Translations under genes and position numbers: made by a program
NCBI RefSeq assembly: GCF_947623445.1
Contig: NC_135240.1
Coordinates: 23,994,001 to 24,058,000, forward strand
Origin: Clavelina lepadiformis
Taxonomy: Eukaryota; Chordata; Ascidiacea; Aplousobranchia; Clavelinidae
DNA length: 64,000 bases
Direction of reading: 5' to 3'
In this document: positions 60,633 to 64,000 of the stretch, piece by piece
Position numbering within the stretch: position 1 is the stretch's first letter
How the letters are laid out: every line of letters begins with the position of its first letter
The notes under the pieces: generated by a model
What the model saw: the letters and a program-made list of their open reading frames with translations, nothing else
The model's database searches: none
Told to the model about the DNA's origin: nothing

Positions 60633-61610
60633 CTAGATATTTCAAACGAACAAAATGTTACATTAGCAAGCATATTTGCTGCCAAAATGAAAATACATGA
60701 ATCATCGAATAATGGCCGAGTTTAAAGTGATGGCAACTAAATATGTATCTCTGTAAGTGCTAAAGGTATTCAGTAAGACATCTACTGTAATGAGTTTAAT
60801 AATACTGAACCAGCGCATTTGTCAGTCAAGCACATATTCAAATGTTTGACAGCAAATTGTAAATTCACATGTAAACAATTTGGAAAATGCGATTCACTTG
60901 ATTTTTCCCCAACTAACTGCATAGTTCATGCTATGATGCTAGTATAAGCTGTCACTTGCTTCTGTAAAAGTTCTTTTGTTTCACTTCATTCTGACCCCTA
61001 ATAAATTTTCTTATAAACCTTGCACTGTGATAAGATAAAAGACTAACCCATACATTGTAGTCACTGAACAAATTTTATTTATCAGATCCTAGTTTATAGT
61101 TACAACTAATCATAATGTATTTATTTTTGAATACAAAGAGCTTGAAAAGTGTATATGACAACACAGTAATGATCACGTTCCTAACATGCAAATTACTCAA
61201 AAACACACACAAGATTAGAAAGAAAGATTATTGAAAAAAACTGTATGACGCATAACGATAACTATTTTTAAAATATCATAAAAAACGGCTACGTATAAAA
61301 CTACCTTAACAAATGAAGGCTGGTAAGAAGTATATATTTAATGATTGCTTTATACAGTTGGATATATTGTACATAATGGTTCCTGGTCGATTAAACCTAG
61401 ACTGACTAAACCCAGGAGAACCTAACCAACATCTATGAGCAGAACATTCACTGACTTCAAATATCCTGGTTTAATTGTCCGTTAGCTGAATTGTCCGTGA
61501 GTTGAACTGACCATCCACTGGATACAACACTTCTGGATACAAACAGTTTATTAAAGTATTAGAACTGCTTTGAGATAATAGATCATCTAGTGAGATATAA
61601 GGGAAAGAAA
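60633..61610. other. Gap between fucosidase copies 3 and 4
   Basis: About 1 kb, AT-rich, expected to contain the 5' end of copy 3 and the 3' UTR of copy 4. No first exon with a signal peptide could be recognised. A minus-strand AATAAA at 61547-61552 fits copy 4. Confidence 0.4.
61547..61552 (-). terminator. Poly(A) signal of fucosidase 4
   Basis: AATAAA on the minus strand, about 60 bases past the stop codon at 61611. Confidence 0.5.
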
Positions 61611-63319
61611 TCACTGGAATCCATTGAATCTCAAAACAAGACACCACTTTAACCCAGACCAAGCTGGAATATCAACTTTTACACCGGATGGTTTCAATGG
61701 CTCCCATGTCAGGTTTGTTGTTCCTCCAATGAGATCAATTGTAGAGGATGATGAAGTTGCAAGTGGTGATCCAAGCTTGATGGATGAAGACCATTCAAGC
61801 ACAAATGCATAGACTTTGCCTCCTTTAGCAGTGTACCAGACATCAGGGTTTGTCGTGTCATTCTGATGTTTCCATGGCACACTGCTGTATACTGCTTCTC
61901 CATTGATACCAAGCCACTCTCCCATCTGACGAAGTCGTTCCTCGAATATTGTTGGAATAGTACCCTCCTTGGTGGGGCCAATATTTGCAAGCATATTACC
62001 ACCACAACTAATGGTTGTTACAAAGGTCTGTGAATTATAACAAACAGCGTGTTTATAACTTGTGCATGGCGAATATGGAATTCATCATAACAAGTTACAG
62101 ATTAACTATCTCTTGGTAGTGGTACCATCAGCTTCAACAAACCTTGAGCAATTCGTCAATGGTTAAATAATCACTCAGAGGTGCGTTTCTTCGATATCCC
62201 CAGGAACGTTTATCAATGGTCATTGCATTTTCCCATTTGCGGGTCTGCAAAGTTCCAGGATTATATCGGTCTTGACATGTATAGTAGCCACCGTGTTTGC
62301 AAGGTGTTCCTTTTCCCCAACGATCATTGACAACAATAGTGTTCTGAACAACATTAAACAAAATATGTCCGTTAACTGAAACTAAGCTGTACAAGTACTT
62401 ACACTACTGCTATTAAAATACCTACCTTAACAGGGCTTGAGTTGTAGAGCCACGCCAAAAATTCTGTGCTGTTCCAATATTCACTGCTTGCTTCCCACTG
62501 ACCATCAGACCATATCAGTTCAGGTTTGTAATTGTTTATGAGGTCATACAATTCTGGCATTGTTTTCGTTCTAAAGTTATAAATTTTGTAAAAATATAAG
62601 TATTTTGATAAACACTAAATTTAATAAAACTCCACATATTGGGTTTATTTTTGACAGCAAAGCAACAAACCTAACAAAGTCTTGAGTCTTGAAGCCACCT
62701 TCCTTGTCTTTCAGATAAAGTGGATTAAACCATTCGAACAGGGAATGGTAAAGTCCAAAGTGAATTGAGGTTCGATTTCGAATGGAAGCAGCCAGATCAC
62801 CTACAAGATCACGTCGTGGTCCAACATCAACGGAATTCCAGTTCCATGAGTTAACAGATGGCCAGTTAGTAAAACCTTCGTGATGCTTGCTGGTAAGAGC
62901 AATGTACTTTGCACCTGACGCCTGGTTTAGAGAAGAAAGTTACATTCTGTTGCTAAACTAAATAGCTTGTGTATAAGGGTATACGTACAAATAAATTCTT
63001 TAATGGAATAACAAAACAAATCTTTTTATGTAGAAACATCTTGCAAATAGGTGGAGAAATTTTACCATTTAAGTGTAGTAAAGTAATTTGGTTACTAACT
63101 TTAAACAAATCTGCCCAAGAATCTGGATCAAAGAATTCAGCTGTGAACTGTGGAGCAAAATCAGCATATTCAAAATTTGGTGGATAATTTTCTTTCATGA
63201 ACTCAATGTAAGATGGGATTTTTGCTCCTTTCCAATTCCACCAGAACCACTCATTTTCAAAGCTGGGCACGGAAAACACTCCCCAGTGCATAAAAATGCC
63301 AAACTTTGCTTCATCATAC
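61611..63319 (-). CDS. fuca1-like: Alpha-L-fucosidase (GH29), copy 4; first exon outside or not found
   Basis: Exons 63100-63319, 62671-62921, 62426-62570, 62143-62343 and 61611-62027 repeat the lengths 220, 251, 145, 201 and 417 exactly. The protein begins [20 protein letters not shown] and keeps all GH29 motifs named for copy 1; its C-terminal domain differs from copies 2 and 3 at only a few residues ([16 protein letters not shown]). It is the most compact of the three minus-strand copies. The signal-peptide exon may lie past the window end, since 63320-64000 shows no candidate. Confidence 0.9.
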
Positions 63320-64000
63320 CTAAATAAGTCATGTCAGTCAAGAAGTTAAAGTTGACTGCTCAGTCTTCATTTGAACGAGTTAACTGAGGACTCTGTTGGG
63401 AGGGCACATGTCTTCCAAGTATGCACTTTGCACCTGCTTAAATTTGATCATCTAGATCATCCTTAATAGGTTAATGAGTCATTTAATAGGTATATCCATA
63501 ATATACTCGGGAAGCTCATATAACTTTAAGTAGAAGGGATCAACTAGGTTACTGAATCTCAACTATATTCAAAGTTATTTAAATTGATGGCAAATAACCA
63601 TGAAATCTTGACTGAAGAGTAAAAAATGCACTTTTAGCAATTGACACACATTCATTTAGTTCCTTTTTGATAAAAATTTTTAAATTTGTTTAATCTAGAC
63701 AAATTGCAATATTACACAACTGTGCTAATGGCATTAAACATAGCAACGGTAATGTTTAACTATCATAGTGGTTTAAGCTTAGTAAACCCCGCCTTGCCTC
63801 GTAGATTATCATCAAGTGCTAAAACCTTTCTGTACTCACCTTACTGTTCTAATTGCCTTTGTTGCATTTAGTGCAGTAAAAGTATAATTTACGCTCTTGA
63901 ATCTTTTTGTTGTTACACAAATCTCTATAGCCTTTTAACTATAAGAGAGTGACAACCTCAACTTAGGTTCTTAAATGATACCATGTTCTAGAATTTTAAG
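63320..64000. other. Upstream of fucosidase 4, with dispersed repeat copy B
   Basis: 63560-63976 is a diverged second copy of the repeat at 59358-59876, about 100 bp shorter and without the SINE-like tail block. The rest is plain AT-rich sequence. No exon was recognised. Confidence 0.45.

Noticed and set aside
1-64000. CRISPR array, bacterial operon, rRNA or retrovirus-like element
   Set aside because: No regularly spaced direct repeats, no ribosome-binding-site-led tandem genes, no rRNA motifs, and no reverse transcriptase, integrase or capsid-like frames were seen.

Overview
The window is AT-rich nuclear DNA from an animal. Genes are intron-rich, introns are short and spliced GT-AG, and long non-coding tracts separate gene clusters. 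The gene set (vertebrate-type pyruvate kinase, a p27-like CDK inhibitor, invertebrate-type TRPV, lysosomal-type fucosidases) and the compact layout suggest an invertebrate deuterostome, most likely an ascidian tunicate related to Ciona. That assignment is inference from style and content; a database search would settle it. Exon models were built by hand from splice signals, reading phase and family resemblance.

Layout. 1-2219: the last seven coding exons of pyruvate kinase (+), with an antisense tRNA-derived SINE in the last intron. 2592-4388: two small multi-pass membrane genes arranged head to head, apparently paralogues. 4995-7429: a seven-exon nucleotide-sugar transporter (SLC35A type, -). 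8600-11068: an intronless TRPV channel (-). 12574-13884: a decayed piggyBac element with intact ends, nested in an older repeat. 16555-18747: a complete six-exon alpha-L-fucosidase (+). 20795-22555: a small membrane-protein ORF facing an unrecognised four-exon gene. 23697-23882: a possible small secreted peptide. 33107-34547: a p27/Kip-like CDK inhibitor (-). 44729-47069: a second, strongly diverged CDK-inhibitor-like gene (-). 51071-53578: a five-exon leucine-rich-repeat membrane protein (-). 54713-63319: three tandem alpha-L-fucosidase genes (-), sharing exon sizes and phases with the 16.5 kb copy.

How the parts relate. The fucosidase copies form one local family with mosaic sequence sharing, so tandem duplication and gene conversion are continuing. 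The two CDK-inhibitor genes lie about 10 kb apart on one strand. Each has, 2.8-4.7 kb upstream, a similar composite motif (CCCGCC, eight bases, TCACGTGAT, AAGGCG), which suggests shared cell-cycle or developmental regulation. The long gene-free tracts (24-33 kb and 34.5-44.7 kb) look like regulatory landscape, and one contains a dense cluster of TACGTCAT octamers.

I found no bacterial-type operon, CRISPR array, rRNA, intact tRNA or retrovirus-like element. The nearest candidates for something undescribed are the mosaic fucosidase array with undetected first exons, the divergent tetraspan pair, the diverged CDK inhibitor with a putative phosphodegron, and the paired E2F/E-box elements.
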